Assembly (NCBI RefSeq): GCF_003346775.1
Contig: NZ_CP031219.1
Span: 620,001-684,000 of the forward strand
Direction: 5' to 3'
DNA from: Malaciobacter mytili LMG 24559
GTDB lineage: Bacteria > Campylobacterota > Campylobacteria > Campylobacterales > Arcobacteraceae
DNA: 64,000 nt
Every line of letters starts with the position of its first letter. Positions within the stretch are counted from its first letter, which is position 1. Shown here one piece after another: positions 18,247 to 25,657 of this stretch. The position numbers were made by a program, and so were the translations under genes. The notes under the pieces are model-generated. The model saw only the letters and a list, made by a program, of their open reading frames with translations. It was not told where the DNA came from and ran no database searches.

Positions 18247-19437
18247 ATGAAAAATTGGTATTTAAAATTTTCTTCACAGCCTCATCAACCATTTTTTTCA
18301 AGTGGTATGATATTTTTTATTATTTTTTTAACTTTACTTTTGGGCTCATTTTCTTCAGTATTTTCTTTGGATAGTTCCCTTTTAACATATCATGCCTATA
18401 GTATGATATTTATTGTTTTTGTACAATTTTTTATGGGTTTTTTATATGTGGTTTTTCCTAGATTTTTAGTGCAAGCTGAGATAAAAAAAGAACTTTATAT
18501 GAAGCATTTTTTCTTATATTTTTTCTCTAGTTTAGGATTTTTGCTATCTCTACTATTTGCAAATAATTTTATTTTTATTTTTACTTTATTTTTAATTTTA
18601 GCGCAAATTTTATCTTTTCGTATTTTATATTTAATATATGAAAATAGTAAAGTTGCAAATAAATATGATACTAAATGGATTTTAATTTCATTTTTATTTG
18701 GTCTTATTTCTCATATTATTTACTATTTTTCTCTTTTTGGTTTTTCAAATAGTTATTTTTTAGAAAAAATTGCAATTAATGGTGGTTTTTATCTATTTTT
18801 ATTTGGTCTTATTTTTTCAATATCTCAAAGAATGATACCTTTTTTTACACAAGTTAAAGTACAAACATATAAAATAAATAAAAGTGCAAAAATAATGGAG
18901 ATATTTTTTATCTTAATGATATTAAAAGTAGTGTTTTTAACTTTAAACTTAACTATATTTTCTTTAATAATTAATATAGCTTTTTTTATTTTTATTATAT
19001 TTGAACTTTATAAATGGAAACTGCCTTTATTTAATGTAAGTGCTATTATGTGGGTATTATATATTAGTTTATATTGGATACCTATTGGCTTTTTTATCTC
19101 AATTTTACAAAATAGTTTTGAATTACTTAATATAAATTTTGTTTTTGAAAAAGCTTCTTTGCATACTTTTGCTTTAGGGTATTTTTCAACTATTTTATTG
19201 GGATTTGGAACAAGGGTTGTTTTAGGGCATAGTGGTCAAACTCCCCATGCAAATAAATTTACAACTATTATTTTTATAGTAGTTCAAATAATAGTACTTT
19301 TAAGAATATTTACTTCTTTTTCTTTAAATTTACATTTTAATTATATCTTTTGGGTAAATTTAACTACAGCTATTTTATTGATTTCTTTAGTTATTTGGTC
19401 TTTAAAATATATAAAAATACTATTAAAAGGCAAATAA
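18247..19437 (+). CDS. NnrS family haem-copper membrane protein
   Basis: 396-residue inner-membrane protein with about 12 hydrophobic helices. The C-terminal half has the NnrS hallmark HTFALGYFSTILLGFGTR followed by VVLGHSGQ, where conserved His residues lie. NnrS proteins contain haem and copper and help relieve nitric-oxide stress in denitrifiers. Residues HQPFFSSG near the N-terminus also match the family (PHRPFFL in others). A TATAAT at 18217-18222 and AGGAG at 18237-18241 precede the ATG. Located between tpx and msrPQ, so this stretch looks like a block of redox-stress genes. Confidence 0.8.
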   Translation: MKNWYLKFSSQPHQPFFSSGMIFFIIFLTLLLGSFSSVFSLDSSLLTYHAYSMIFIVFVQFFMGFLYVVFPRFLVQAEIKKELYMKHFFLYFFSSLGFLLSLLFANNFIFIFTLFLILAQILSFRILYLIYENSKVANKYDTKWILISFLFGLISHIIYYFSLFGFSNSYFLEKIAINGGFYLFLFGLIFSISQRMIPFFTQVKVQTYKINKSAKIMEIFFILMILKVVFLTLNLTIFSLIINIAFFIFIIFELYKWKLPLFNVSAIMWVLYISLYWIPIGFFISILQNSFELLNINFVFEKASLHTFALGYFSTILLGFGTRVVLGHSGQTPHANKFTTIIFIVVQIIVLLRIFTSFSLNLHFNYIFWVNLTTAILLISLVIWSLKYIKILLKGK

Positions 19438-19444
19438 TAACTAC

Positions 19445-19500
19445 ACATATCCTTAACAAAGATGTTATAAACTTTTAATATAACAACTAAAAGGATATGT
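19445..19500. promoter_or_regulatory. Nested inverted repeats in the msrP promoter region
   Basis: An outer perfect 10-base dyad (19445-19454 with 19491-19500) encloses an inner 7-base dyad (19463-19469 with 19479-19485). The right outer arm contains the AAGGAT ribosome binding site of msrP. The inner dyad overlaps TATA-like sequences. It could be an operator pair or an RNA structure, depending on where transcription starts. Confidence 0.4.
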
Positions 19501-19501
19501 T

Positions 19502-20461
19502 ATGAATTTTATTAAAAGAAAAACTTGGCAAATATCTGAAAATGAAGTAACTTCAAAAGAGTTATTTGATAATAGAAGAACTTTTTTAAAACTAGGAGCT
19601 GCAAGTTTAGTAGCAAGTGGTTCGATTATTGAAGCACTTGCAAAAGATCAACTTCCTGTACAAAATTTAAAATTTATAAAAGATAATAATCCAAATAATT
19701 TAGTTTTAAATACTTATGAACAAATTACTTCTCATAATAATTTCTATGAATTTACAACAAACCAAAGTAGGGTGAAAGATTTAGCTTATACTTTAAATAC
19801 AAATAATTGGAAAATAGAAGTTGATGGCTTAATTGAAAAACCTGTTACTTTGGATTTTGATGATTTAGTAAAAAAGTTTGCTTTAGAAGAGAGAATTTAT
19901 AGATTTAGATGTGTTGAAGGCTGGTCTATGGTTGTACCTTGGATAGGTTTTGAACTTTCAAAGCTAATTAAATACTTAAAACCTTTATCAAGTGCAAAAT
20001 ATATAAGGTTTGAAACTTTATATGATGATGATATGTTCCCTGACCAAGCAAGAACAGTTTTTGGTGCAATTGATTATCCTTATGTTGAAGGACTTAGAAT
20101 AGATGAAGCTATGAATGAACTTGTAATTATGGCTGTGGGGTTATATGGCTCATCAATGCCAAAACAAAATGGTGCTCCTATTAGATTAATAGTTCCTTGG
20201 AAATATGGTTTTAAATCTATTAAGTCAATAGCAAAAATCTCTTTTACAAATGAACAACCTTTAAATACTTGGCAAAAAGAAAATCCAAAAGAGTATGGTT
20301 TTTATGCAAATGTAAATCCAAAAGTTGATCATCCTCGATGGTCTCAAGCAAAAGAGAGAGTTTTAGGCAAGTTTTTAAAACAAAATACTTTAATGTTTAA
20401 TGGATATGAAAAAGAAGTTGCATATTTATATAAAGGGATGGATTTAAGAAAGGAGTTTTAA
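19502..20461 (+). CDS. msrP: Protein-methionine-sulfoxide reductase catalytic subunit MsrP
   Basis: Periplasmic molybdenum enzyme that repairs oxidised methionines in envelope proteins, formerly YedY. A Tat signal has RRTFLK at residues 25-30 followed by a hydrophobic stretch ending near ALA at 47. The molybdenum ligand is C137 in [15 protein letters not shown], and the cofactor-binding segment [14 protein letters not shown] is near the end. Length of 319 residues is normal. The stop overlaps the ATG of msrQ by one base. Confidence 0.95.
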   Translation: MNFIKRKTWQISENEVTSKELFDNRRTFLKLGAASLVASGSIIEALAKDQLPVQNLKFIKDNNPNNLVLNTYEQITSHNNFYEFTTNQSRVKDLAYTLNTNNWKIEVDGLIEKPVTLDFDDLVKKFALEERIYRFRCVEGWSMVVPWIGFELSKLIKYLKPLSSAKYIRFETLYDDDMFPDQARTVFGAIDYPYVEGLRIDEAMNELVIMAVGLYGSSMPKQNGAPIRLIVPWKYGFKSIKSIAKISFTNEQPLNTWQKENPKEYGFYANVNPKVDHPRWSQAKERVLGKFLKQNTLMFNGYEKEVAYLYKGMDLRKEF

Positions 20462-21012
20462 TGAAAAGTATTATTTTTATTCTTTTTTCTTTACCTTTAT
20501 TTATTACATTATATGAACTATTTATTTTAGAAAATATAAATGACCCAATAAAATATATTTATACTGTAAGTGGAGCAACAGCAACTGTGATTTTATTTTT
20601 TACTATAAGTATATCAATGATAAAAAAAAGAGTAAATTTAATCAAATATAGAAAAATGATAGGTTTATTTGGCTTTTTTTACGCTTTTTTACATTTACTA
20701 AACTTTATAGTTTTAGATGCTGAAATTAATTTTGCTTTTATTTTAAAAGAAAGTTTTGAAAAGCCTTTTATTTATCTTGGAATGATTGCTTTTTTTATAC
20801 TTTTATTTATGGCATTTACTTCTACCCAACAGCTATTTAAAAAGTATAATAAATATCATAAATTTATATATCTTGCTTTAATACTAATAACAATACATTT
20901 TGTAATGGCTCAAAAATCACTTTCTATAATACAATTTGGATATATTGTTATTATTTTATTTCTTGGCTATTGTAAACTACTTCAACAAATTATTAAAAAA
21001 AATAAAATATAA
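20461..21012 (+). CDS. msrQ: MsrQ haem-binding membrane subunit
   Basis: Inner-membrane b-type haem protein of 183 residues that passes electrons from the quinone pool to MsrP. About six hydrophobic helices are visible, with the conserved His-containing segments FYAFLHLLNF, YHKFIYLALILITIHFVMA and a positively charged KYRKMIGLFGF loop, matching the YedZ family. Directly coupled to msrP. It is the last gene before the phage-derived island; a 10-bp dyad follows. Confidence 0.9.
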   Translation: MKSIIFILFSLPLFITLYELFILENINDPIKYIYTVSGATATVILFFTISISMIKKRVNLIKYRKMIGLFGFFYAFLHLLNFIVLDAEINFAFILKESFEKPFIYLGMIAFFILLFMAFTSTQQLFKKYNKYHKFIYLALILITIHFVMAQKSLSIIQFGYIVIILFLGYCKLLQQIIKKNKI

Positions 21013-21014
21013 CT

Positions 21015-21045
21015 CTTCTTATCTTTATTAAATTAAGATAAGAAG
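21015..21045. terminator. Dyad between msrQ and the phage-type repressor
   Basis: Perfect 10-bp arms at 21015-21024 and 21036-21045, loop of 11. It lies between convergent genes and may act as a bidirectional terminator, although T-runs are weak. It also marks the left border of the accessory island. Confidence 0.5.
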
Positions 21046-21069
21046 TGTATGTATAATTGGCTTTATTAT

Positions 21070-21735
21070 TTAGAATTTTTTAGCTTCTTTTTGAATGTGT
21101 AATAATCTTGAAGCTTTTAAAAACTCTGGTTTATCAATTTCAATATTTTCATATCTCTCATTTAGTGGCTTTAAGTAAATCGATCCATCAGGGTTTTTTT
21201 TATAAACTTTTATTCCATTTATATCTTGATTATCTGAGCCAAAATCAAAGCTATAATGTACTACTTCACCATCTTCTAATCCATTATTTTTTAATACTTC
21301 AAAAAAGCAGATATCACCCTCATAGATATAATCTTCCATACTATCTCCAAAAGCTCTAATTGCATAAACCATATCTGCATCACCAGAATAAACAGTCGTT
21401 TCATCTGTATCATCATACCAATCTTTAAAGTAACTTTCACAAGGAACTGAACACCCACTATTCCCAACAATAGGAACTATTTTGGTGTATAGTTGAGCAT
21501 TATGGTCTATTATTTCTTTTTTATCTGTAAGTAGTATTTTGGGGTCAACTTTTAAAAATATTGCAGCTTTAATAATATATTCATTTGGAAATTCATGTAT
21601 TCCACTAAAGTATCTACTAAATCTAGTTCTTTCTGATCCTTCAATATCTTCTTTTCCTAGAAGAAATCTAATTAAATCAATTTGTTTTAAATTTTTTTCA
21701 TCAAGTATATATTTTATTTTTTCACCTATTTTCAT
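21070..21735 (-). CDS. CI/LexA-type repressor with S24 peptidase domain
   Basis: 221-residue phage-type transcriptional repressor. An N-terminal helix-turn-helix (about residues 1-70) is followed by a linker with VGNSGCS at 90-96, the expected place of self-cleavage, and an S24 peptidase domain. Catalytic Ser132 lies in GDSM and the catalytic Lys176 in NGIKVYKK, so RecA-stimulated self-cleavage is plausible. It is transcribed away from the island genes, with three operator-like repeats between it and the first rightward gene. This is the arrangement of a lysogeny switch. Confidence 0.88.
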   Translation of the reverse strand: MKIGEKIKYILDEKNLKQIDLIRFLLGKEDIEGSERTRFSRYFSGIHEFPNEYIIKAAIFLKVDPKILLTDKKEIIDHNAQLYTKIVPIVGNSGCSVPCESYFKDWYDDTDETTVYSGDADMVYAIRAFGDSMEDYIYEGDICFFEVLKNNGLEDGEVVHYSFDFGSDNQDINGIKVYKKNPDGSIYLKPLNERYENIEIDKPEFLKASRLLHIQKEAKKF

Positions 21736-21753
21736 ATTTTTACCTATATTTTT

Positions 21754-21840
21754 GTTACTAATATTGTAACATTTATTTGTTACGAATTATGTAATATTTT
21801 AAGAAATTATTAAATTTTTTAATGTTACGATTATCGAAAC
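21754..21840. promoter_or_regulatory. Three operator-like repeats of the phage repressor
   Basis: Three 17-bp sites share GTTAC-N7-GTAAC: 21754-21770 (perfect), 21779-21795 (GTAAT in the right half) and 21824-21840 (GAAAC in the right half). They lie between the divergent repressor and the rightward genes. The first covers the leftward promoter area; the third lies just before a rightward TATAGC at 21850-21855. This matches a CI-type operator region. Confidence 0.7.
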
Positions 21841-21875
21841 AAAAATATTTATAGCTTAATTATAAGGAGTAGAAA

Positions 21876-21998
21876 ATGAAAATAATAATTTTTGGAGATT
21901 TGCATGATTTTAAAAATATCAAAGATAAATGCAATAAACCAAATATAAAAAAGTTAGAAGTTAAAAATAAAGAAAATAAAAACCCCTTTGGTAAATAA
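21876..21998 (+). CDS. 40-residue lysine-rich peptide, first rightward gene of the island
   Basis: Short open frame of 40 codons with a strong AAGGAG ribosome binding site (21864-21869) 6 bases before the ATG. The peptide begins MKIIIFGDLHDF and is then rich in Lys and Asn, with no helix-turn-helix. It occupies the place where a Cro-type gene would sit in a phage switch, but the sequence gives no sign of a DNA-binding fold. Function unknown; it may be a regulatory or leader peptide. Confidence 0.55.
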   Translation: MKIIIFGDLHDFKNIKDKCNKPNIKKLEVKNKENKNPFGK

Positions 21999-22288
21999 CT
22001 TCATAAAGAGGTATTCGTAGCTTTCTATTGAGGCTTATTTTTTCCAAGTTGCTAATTTTTATCTCCTTTAGCAACAGTCTCTAAATATTTTTGCGATTTT
22101 TTGATAAGAGAGTGTCCTCGACCAAAATTTCACTCTCTTATTTTACACGAATTTAGAATAAGTGCCTAAGGATTATATCTAAAGGCTTATAGAACTTTCA
22201 ATTAAGCCAACTCCTATGTTCTTTATTCCTCCTACAAATCGGTAGGGGTTGGTTGGTTTAATTGAAGCGATTAATGTAGGAGTTAATC
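21999..22288 (+). promoter_or_regulatory. Structured leader with several hairpins and an anti-ribosome-binding-site
   Basis: 290 bases without a convincing gene. Visible structures: a 7-bp hairpin (22048-22054 with 22069-22075), an 11-bp hairpin (22104-22114 with 22131-22141) and a 15-bp stem with one G-T pair (22197-22211 with 22252-22266). Inside the last stem lie AACTCCTA (22209-22216) and CTCCTAC (22229-22235). Both are complementary to the TAGGAGTT ribosome binding site at 22277-22284 of the next gene, so alternative pairings could hide or expose it. Confidence 0.55.
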
Positions 22289-22645
22289 ATGAGTAAGAAT
22301 GAAATACCAAATATTTCACAATTTGAGTTAAAAAATCTAGCAAAAGATTTTATAGCAGAAGATACTAGGTTAATAGCATTGAGTAAGTTAATTAAAACTA
22401 AAAAATTACCTAAACGAAGAAAGGAAGTAGCAGAGGCTTTACTTTTATCTTTAGAACCTCAAACTTCATTAATGTTAGAAGTATGGTGTAGTAAACAAGA
22501 GAGATTTAAACACTTAAAAAGATGTACAATAACAGGAAGATTTAATGAGCTTGAAAAAGCAAAAATAATTAAAGTATTTAAAACTGCTCCTTGTAAAGTT
22601 ACAAGAAATACTGCAAAGTATTATACTGTGTCGGAAATTTTGTGA
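22289..22645 (+). CDS. Island protein with winged-helix-like C-terminus, function unknown
   Basis: 118-residue basic protein. The C-terminal half (CTITGRFNELEKAKIIKVFK, then residues ending in KYYTVSE) has the helix-turn-helix-wing pattern seen in small phage replication or regulatory proteins. The N-terminal half is helical with a KTKKLPKRRKE basic patch. Translation start is ATG at 22289 with TAGGAG 6 bases upstream, within the structured leader. The stop overlaps the ATG of the replication-like gene. I do not recognise a named family. Confidence 0.65.
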   Translation: MSKNEIPNISQFELKNLAKDFIAEDTRLIALSKLIKTKKLPKRRKEVAEALLLSLEPQTSLMLEVWCSKQERFKHLKRCTITGRFNELEKAKIIKVFKTAPCKVTRNTAKYYTVSEIL

Positions 22646-23472
22646 TGAAAGCATATTTATTTATAAATCAAAAAGCATTTATATCAATTGCAAACTCAAA
22701 AGGTAAAAAAGTAGATTATATAGATGGTGCTTTATTTGATTGGATAAATACATTTACTCATTCAGAAAAAGCACTTAAAAAACTAATAGATAATAAGCTT
22801 TTTATTTGGGTTAATTATACAGCTATTAGAGAAGATAATCCTATGGCAAATATTACTTCAAATGATGTTGTAGGTAGAAGATTAAATAAGCTTGTTGAAC
22901 TTGGAATATTAGAAAAATATTTATCTAAAGAAGATGGAAATAAAGTATTTTTTCATATAACTCAATTTGCTTATGACTACCTACTTGAAAGTAGGGAGCT
23001 ACCGACTCAAAAGTCGGAACCCCTCCCGACTCAAAAGTCGGATAATAGTAAGTTAAATAACAGTAAGTTAGATAGTAAAGAAAAAAATACTAAAAAAAGA
23101 AATTTGGAACATACAGAAAATCAAAATAAAATTAGCATAAATGAGATAATTGAGTTTTACAAAAAAAATATCTCTTCTAAAAATGCAAAAGTAAAAGAGC
23201 AATTGAGTTATAACGCAATTGTTTTACATCAAGAGCATATTGATAAGATTATACAAGGATTAAGAAACTATGCACTAATAAAGCCTAAAGATGAGCAGTA
23301 TATTTGCAATCTTCAAAGTTTTGTAAGAGAAAATATTTATCTTGATTACCAGATGAGAGAACAGAAAAAAATAAAATCAACTGGTCCTAGTGTTGAAAAT
23401 ACAAAGGCTATGATTGAGCAGTTATACTCAACTAGTCCAAGTGGTGTAATTGATTGTGAGGTAATATCATGA
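22645..23472 (+). CDS. Phage replication initiator-like protein
   Basis: 275-residue protein (ATG at 22645; a GTG 3 bases earlier is less likely). Residues 1-115 look like a winged-helix domain of the phage replisome-organiser kind (DVVGRRLNKLVELGILEK). A low-complexity linker follows with LPTQKSEP and LPTQKSDN, then SKLNNSKLD. Such linkers are common in phage initiators of the DnaD or lambda O type. The C-terminal part (about 165-250) is helical. The DNA of the linker contains repeats that could be an origin. Overlaps both neighbours by 1-4 bases, so it is part of one operon. Confidence 0.65.
   Translation: MKAYLFINQKAFISIANSKGKKVDYIDGALFDWINTFTHSEKALKKLIDNKLFIWVNYTAIREDNPMANITSNDVVGRRLNKLVELGILEKYLSKEDGNKVFFHITQFAYDYLLESRELPTQKSEPLPTQKSDNSKLNNSKLDSKEKNTKKRNLEHTENQNKISINEIIEFYKKNISSKNAKVKEQLSYNAIVLHQEHIDKIIQGLRNYALIKPKDEQYICNLQSFVRENIYLDYQMREQKKIKSTGPSVENTKAMIEQLYSTSPSGVIDCEVIS
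23002..23075. repeat. Iteron-like repeats inside the replication gene, possible origin
   Basis: Two identical 16-base repeats with internal dyads (CCGAC-N6-GTCGG) at 23002-23017 and 23026-23041, 24 bases apart. An AT-rich direct repeat based on AGTAAGTTA follows at about 23047-23072. Lambda-type phages carry their origin as iterons plus an AT-rich stretch within the initiator gene, and this has the same layout. Confidence 0.5.
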
Positions 23473-24080
23473 GTGCAGTAATACAACCAAAAGATTTTTC
23501 TAACTTTATTGTCGAAACTTTTAATATCAAAAGTGGGTCTATGCTTACAGTTATGAATATAAGCAAAAAGATTGAGAGTTTATCTGACCCTTTAGAGTTT
23601 ATTCAATATGCAGAGCAAACTGTATCTTGTCAGAAATTACAATTCTTAACAGGGTATCAAAAGTTTTTAAAAGTTTTCAATGATTATATTAAATCAAAAT
23701 TACAACTTAACCCTAAAGCAGAAGGACAGATTGCAGAGTTTTCAGATAAATTAACTAAGAGATTAACAGATATAGCAATACAAATACATTATCTTTTACA
23801 AGTAAATGGTCATCCTTTTAGTTGTTATATTAGAACTTTTGAAAAAAATTTAAATAATAAGCAAATTGAAGTATGTAAAGACATCGGAACTTGGGAAGAA
23901 GTTTATAAAATGGCATTAAATAGTTCATATAATTTGCAAAGAGATATTTTAGATATTTGTTATAAAAAAGCAATGTTAAAAATAAATGCAAATATTGAAA
24001 TAGAAAATAAAAATAAAGGTGTAATAAAAATTTGTAATTTAATTTCTAAAGAAATTTTAGTTTTTAAAAATAATGTGTAA
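23469..24080 (+). CDS. Island protein downstream of the replication gene, function unknown
   Basis: 203-residue, largely helical soluble protein that starts with a 4-base overlap on the replication-like gene. There is no Walker A motif, so it is not a DnaC-type loader ATPase. Position after an initiator is where phages often keep a helicase loader or accessory replication protein, but nothing in the sequence proves this. Cysteines are scattered (SCQKLQ, YIRTFEK region) without a metal-binding pattern. No named family recognised. Confidence 0.6.
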   Translation: MSAVIQPKDFSNFIVETFNIKSGSMLTVMNISKKIESLSDPLEFIQYAEQTVSCQKLQFLTGYQKFLKVFNDYIKSKLQLNPKAEGQIAEFSDKLTKRLTDIAIQIHYLLQVNGHPFSCYIRTFEKNLNNKQIEVCKDIGTWEEVYKMALNSSYNLQRDILDICYKKAMLKINANIEIENKNKGVIKICNLISKEILVFKNNV

Positions 24081-24147
24081 GTATTACTATAAAGCTAAAT
24101 AAAAATGAAATTAAATAGTTGAAATTAAAATTTTAAAGGTAAAATAA

Positions 24148-24336
24148 ATGAGTATAAATGAAAAAAATAGAAAAGCAATTACTGCACAAGTAAGACCATC
24201 ATTGGAAATAGAAACGATTATTACATTAGAGGCATTACAAAAGAGTATGCCTCTTGGTAAAACAATAGAAGAACTTCTTAAAGAATCTGCAACTTTTATG
24301 AAGAAAAAAGAAGAATTAATGAACTTTAAGGAGTAA
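24148..24336 (+). CDS. Small ribbon-helix-helix-like protein
   Basis: 62-residue protein with an AAGGT ribosome binding site. A basic N-terminus leads into ITAQVRPSLE, a possible beta-strand, followed by helices TIITLEALQKS and TIEELLKES. This is the order of an Arc/MetJ-type ribbon-helix-helix domain, as in small phage regulators or antitoxins. No toxin gene is adjacent. It is the last gene before the gene-free stretch that probably marks a deletion. Confidence 0.5.
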   Translation: MSINEKNRKAITAQVRPSLEIETIITLEALQKSMPLGKTIEELLKESATFMKKKEELMNFKE

Positions 24337-24382
24337 TTCTTTTTAACAATAACTCATTGCTATAATATAAAAAGGTATTTTT

Positions 24383-24420
24383 GGCTTGTGAGAAATGTTT
24401 TTAAAAACTTCACACAAGTC
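24383..24420 (+). ncRNA. Hairpin RNA candidate downstream of a TATAAT
   Basis: Arms 24383-24394 and 24409-24420 pair with one mismatch, and the interior GTTTTT/AAAAAC extends the stem. A TATAAT lies 17 bases upstream. No clear terminator follows, so the 3' end is unknown. Confidence 0.3.
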
Positions 24421-24590
24421 TCAATTGCATTATGTATTAAACTATCATCTCTATTTATATCTAAAAAATTACTAACTTCTTTTTACTGTTTCTAATTTAT
24501 TTTTATCTGGATAAACAACCTATTTTTACCATCATCTTGCAATAAATAGAATTTATAATATGTTTATCAAGCTTTATTTTACAAAAAATA

Positions 24591-24636
24591 GCACCACTTT
24601 TTACTCCCTTACTTTATTTAAAAAAACATATAAAAT
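24591..24636 (+). repeat. Repeated late-module motif, copy 1
   Basis: Bases 24591-24612 match 26472-26493 in 20 of 22 positions (GCACC-N2-TTTTT then ACTCCCTTAC). An A-run and a TAAAAT follow in both copies, extending the similarity to about 46 bases. It ends 30 bases before the first tail-fibre gene. A shared promoter or activator site for the late modules is possible. Confidence 0.5.
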
Positions 24637-24665
24637 TGCAGTCTAATTTAAATTAAGGAGAAAAT

Positions 24666-25640
24666 ATGCCTACAAATGAAATTGATGTTGTAGAAAATTT
24701 AGTTGATAGTGTAAGATTATTACTATCAAGTGATACAAGTTTAGAAAGTTTAAAAGAGATTGAACTTTGTGTAAAACAAAATAGAGTTGATGTTGAAAGT
24801 ATTGAAGTTTCAAAAATCATTGGATTAGAAGAACTTCTTGCTTCAAAATTAAATATTGCAGATATTGTTGATGATTTATTATCTACATTAGCTAATGTGC
24901 CACTTAGTGCAAATCAAGGTAGAGTTTTAAATGAAAAATTAGTAATTTTAAATGAAGCTATTGAAGCTATTAAAGTTGTTTTAGCAAGTGATGATACAAC
25001 TTTAGATGAGTTACAAGAAATTGTAAATTTTATTAAACAAAATAAATCTGAACTTCAAAATTTAGATTTAAGTAATATTGCTGAGACATTAGATTTAAAA
25101 CATTTTACTGCTGAATTAAAGGCAAAATTAGAATCTTTACCTCTTAAAGAAGAGTTAAAAACTTTTGCAGTGCCAACTGGAATGATTCTTATTAGTCCTT
25201 CTTCTATTATTCCTAGTGGGTTTTTAGAATGTAATGGTACAGAATTATCAAGAACACAATATGCTGAATTATTTGCTGTAATTGGTACTACATATGGAGT
25301 AGGGGATGATATTACAACATTTAACTTACCAGATTTAAGAGGCGAATTTATTAGAGGTTTTGATAATGGAAGAGGAATTGATAGTGGAAGAGTTATTGGT
25401 AGTTGGCAAAAAGCTTCAGCACAAATAGTAGACCCCAGTTTAAATGCTATTTATGCGACAGGAATTACTAATGCAGATAATAATACTAGTGAAATTAATG
25501 ATAGAGCAGGTTTAGATACAGTTAGTGCAAGTGACTATAATATAGTAGCTGGATATAGTAATGCTATTGGGGTAGGAAATTTTAATTTAGGTGGAACTAG
25601 ACCAAGAAATATAGCAATGATATATTGTATTAAATATTAA
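24666..25640 (+). CDS. Phage tail fibre protein with collar domain
   Basis: 324-residue receptor-binding-type protein. The N-terminal half holds two copies of a 45-residue repeat (SSDTSLESLKEIELCVKQNR, and ASDDTTLDELQEIVNFIKQN near residue 105) that also occurs in the next gene. The phage tail collar domain covers about 170-240: GMILISPSSIIPSGFLECNG, then FNLPDLRGEFIRGFDNGRG. The end region to YCIKY resembles the tip of many phage fibres. The ribosome binding site AAGGAG is strong. No tail tube or baseplate genes are nearby. Confidence 0.88.
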   Translation: MPTNEIDVVENLVDSVRLLLSSDTSLESLKEIELCVKQNRVDVESIEVSKIIGLEELLASKLNIADIVDDLLSTLANVPLSANQGRVLNEKLVILNEAIEAIKVVLASDDTTLDELQEIVNFIKQNKSELQNLDLSNIAETLDLKHFTAELKAKLESLPLKEELKTFAVPTGMILISPSSIIPSGFLECNGTELSRTQYAELFAVIGTTYGVGDDITTFNLPDLRGEFIRGFDNGRGIDSGRVIGSWQKASAQIVDPSLNAIYATGITNADNNTSEINDRAGLDTVSASDYNIVAGYSNAIGVGNFNLGGTRPRNIAMIYCIKY

Positions 25641-25657
25641 AAGTTAAAGGAAAAAAT

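Larger units (their letters stand above)
24337..24665. other. Gene-free stretch in the island with promoter, hairpin and repeat
   Basis: 329 bases with no credible gene. A TATAAT at 24361-24366 is followed by a stem of about 17 bp (24383-24420, one mismatch) with no T-run. The right part carries a 22-base motif at 24591-24612 that recurs at 26472-26493. In phage gene order this gap stands where terminase, capsid and tail genes would lie, so it may be a deletion junction. Confidence 0.5.

Noticed and set aside
22991-23041. Short repeats that could look like a mini CRISPR
   Set aside because: Only two units, with an 8-base gap, inside a coding region, and no cas genes in the window. Iterons or a repeated protein linker explain them better.
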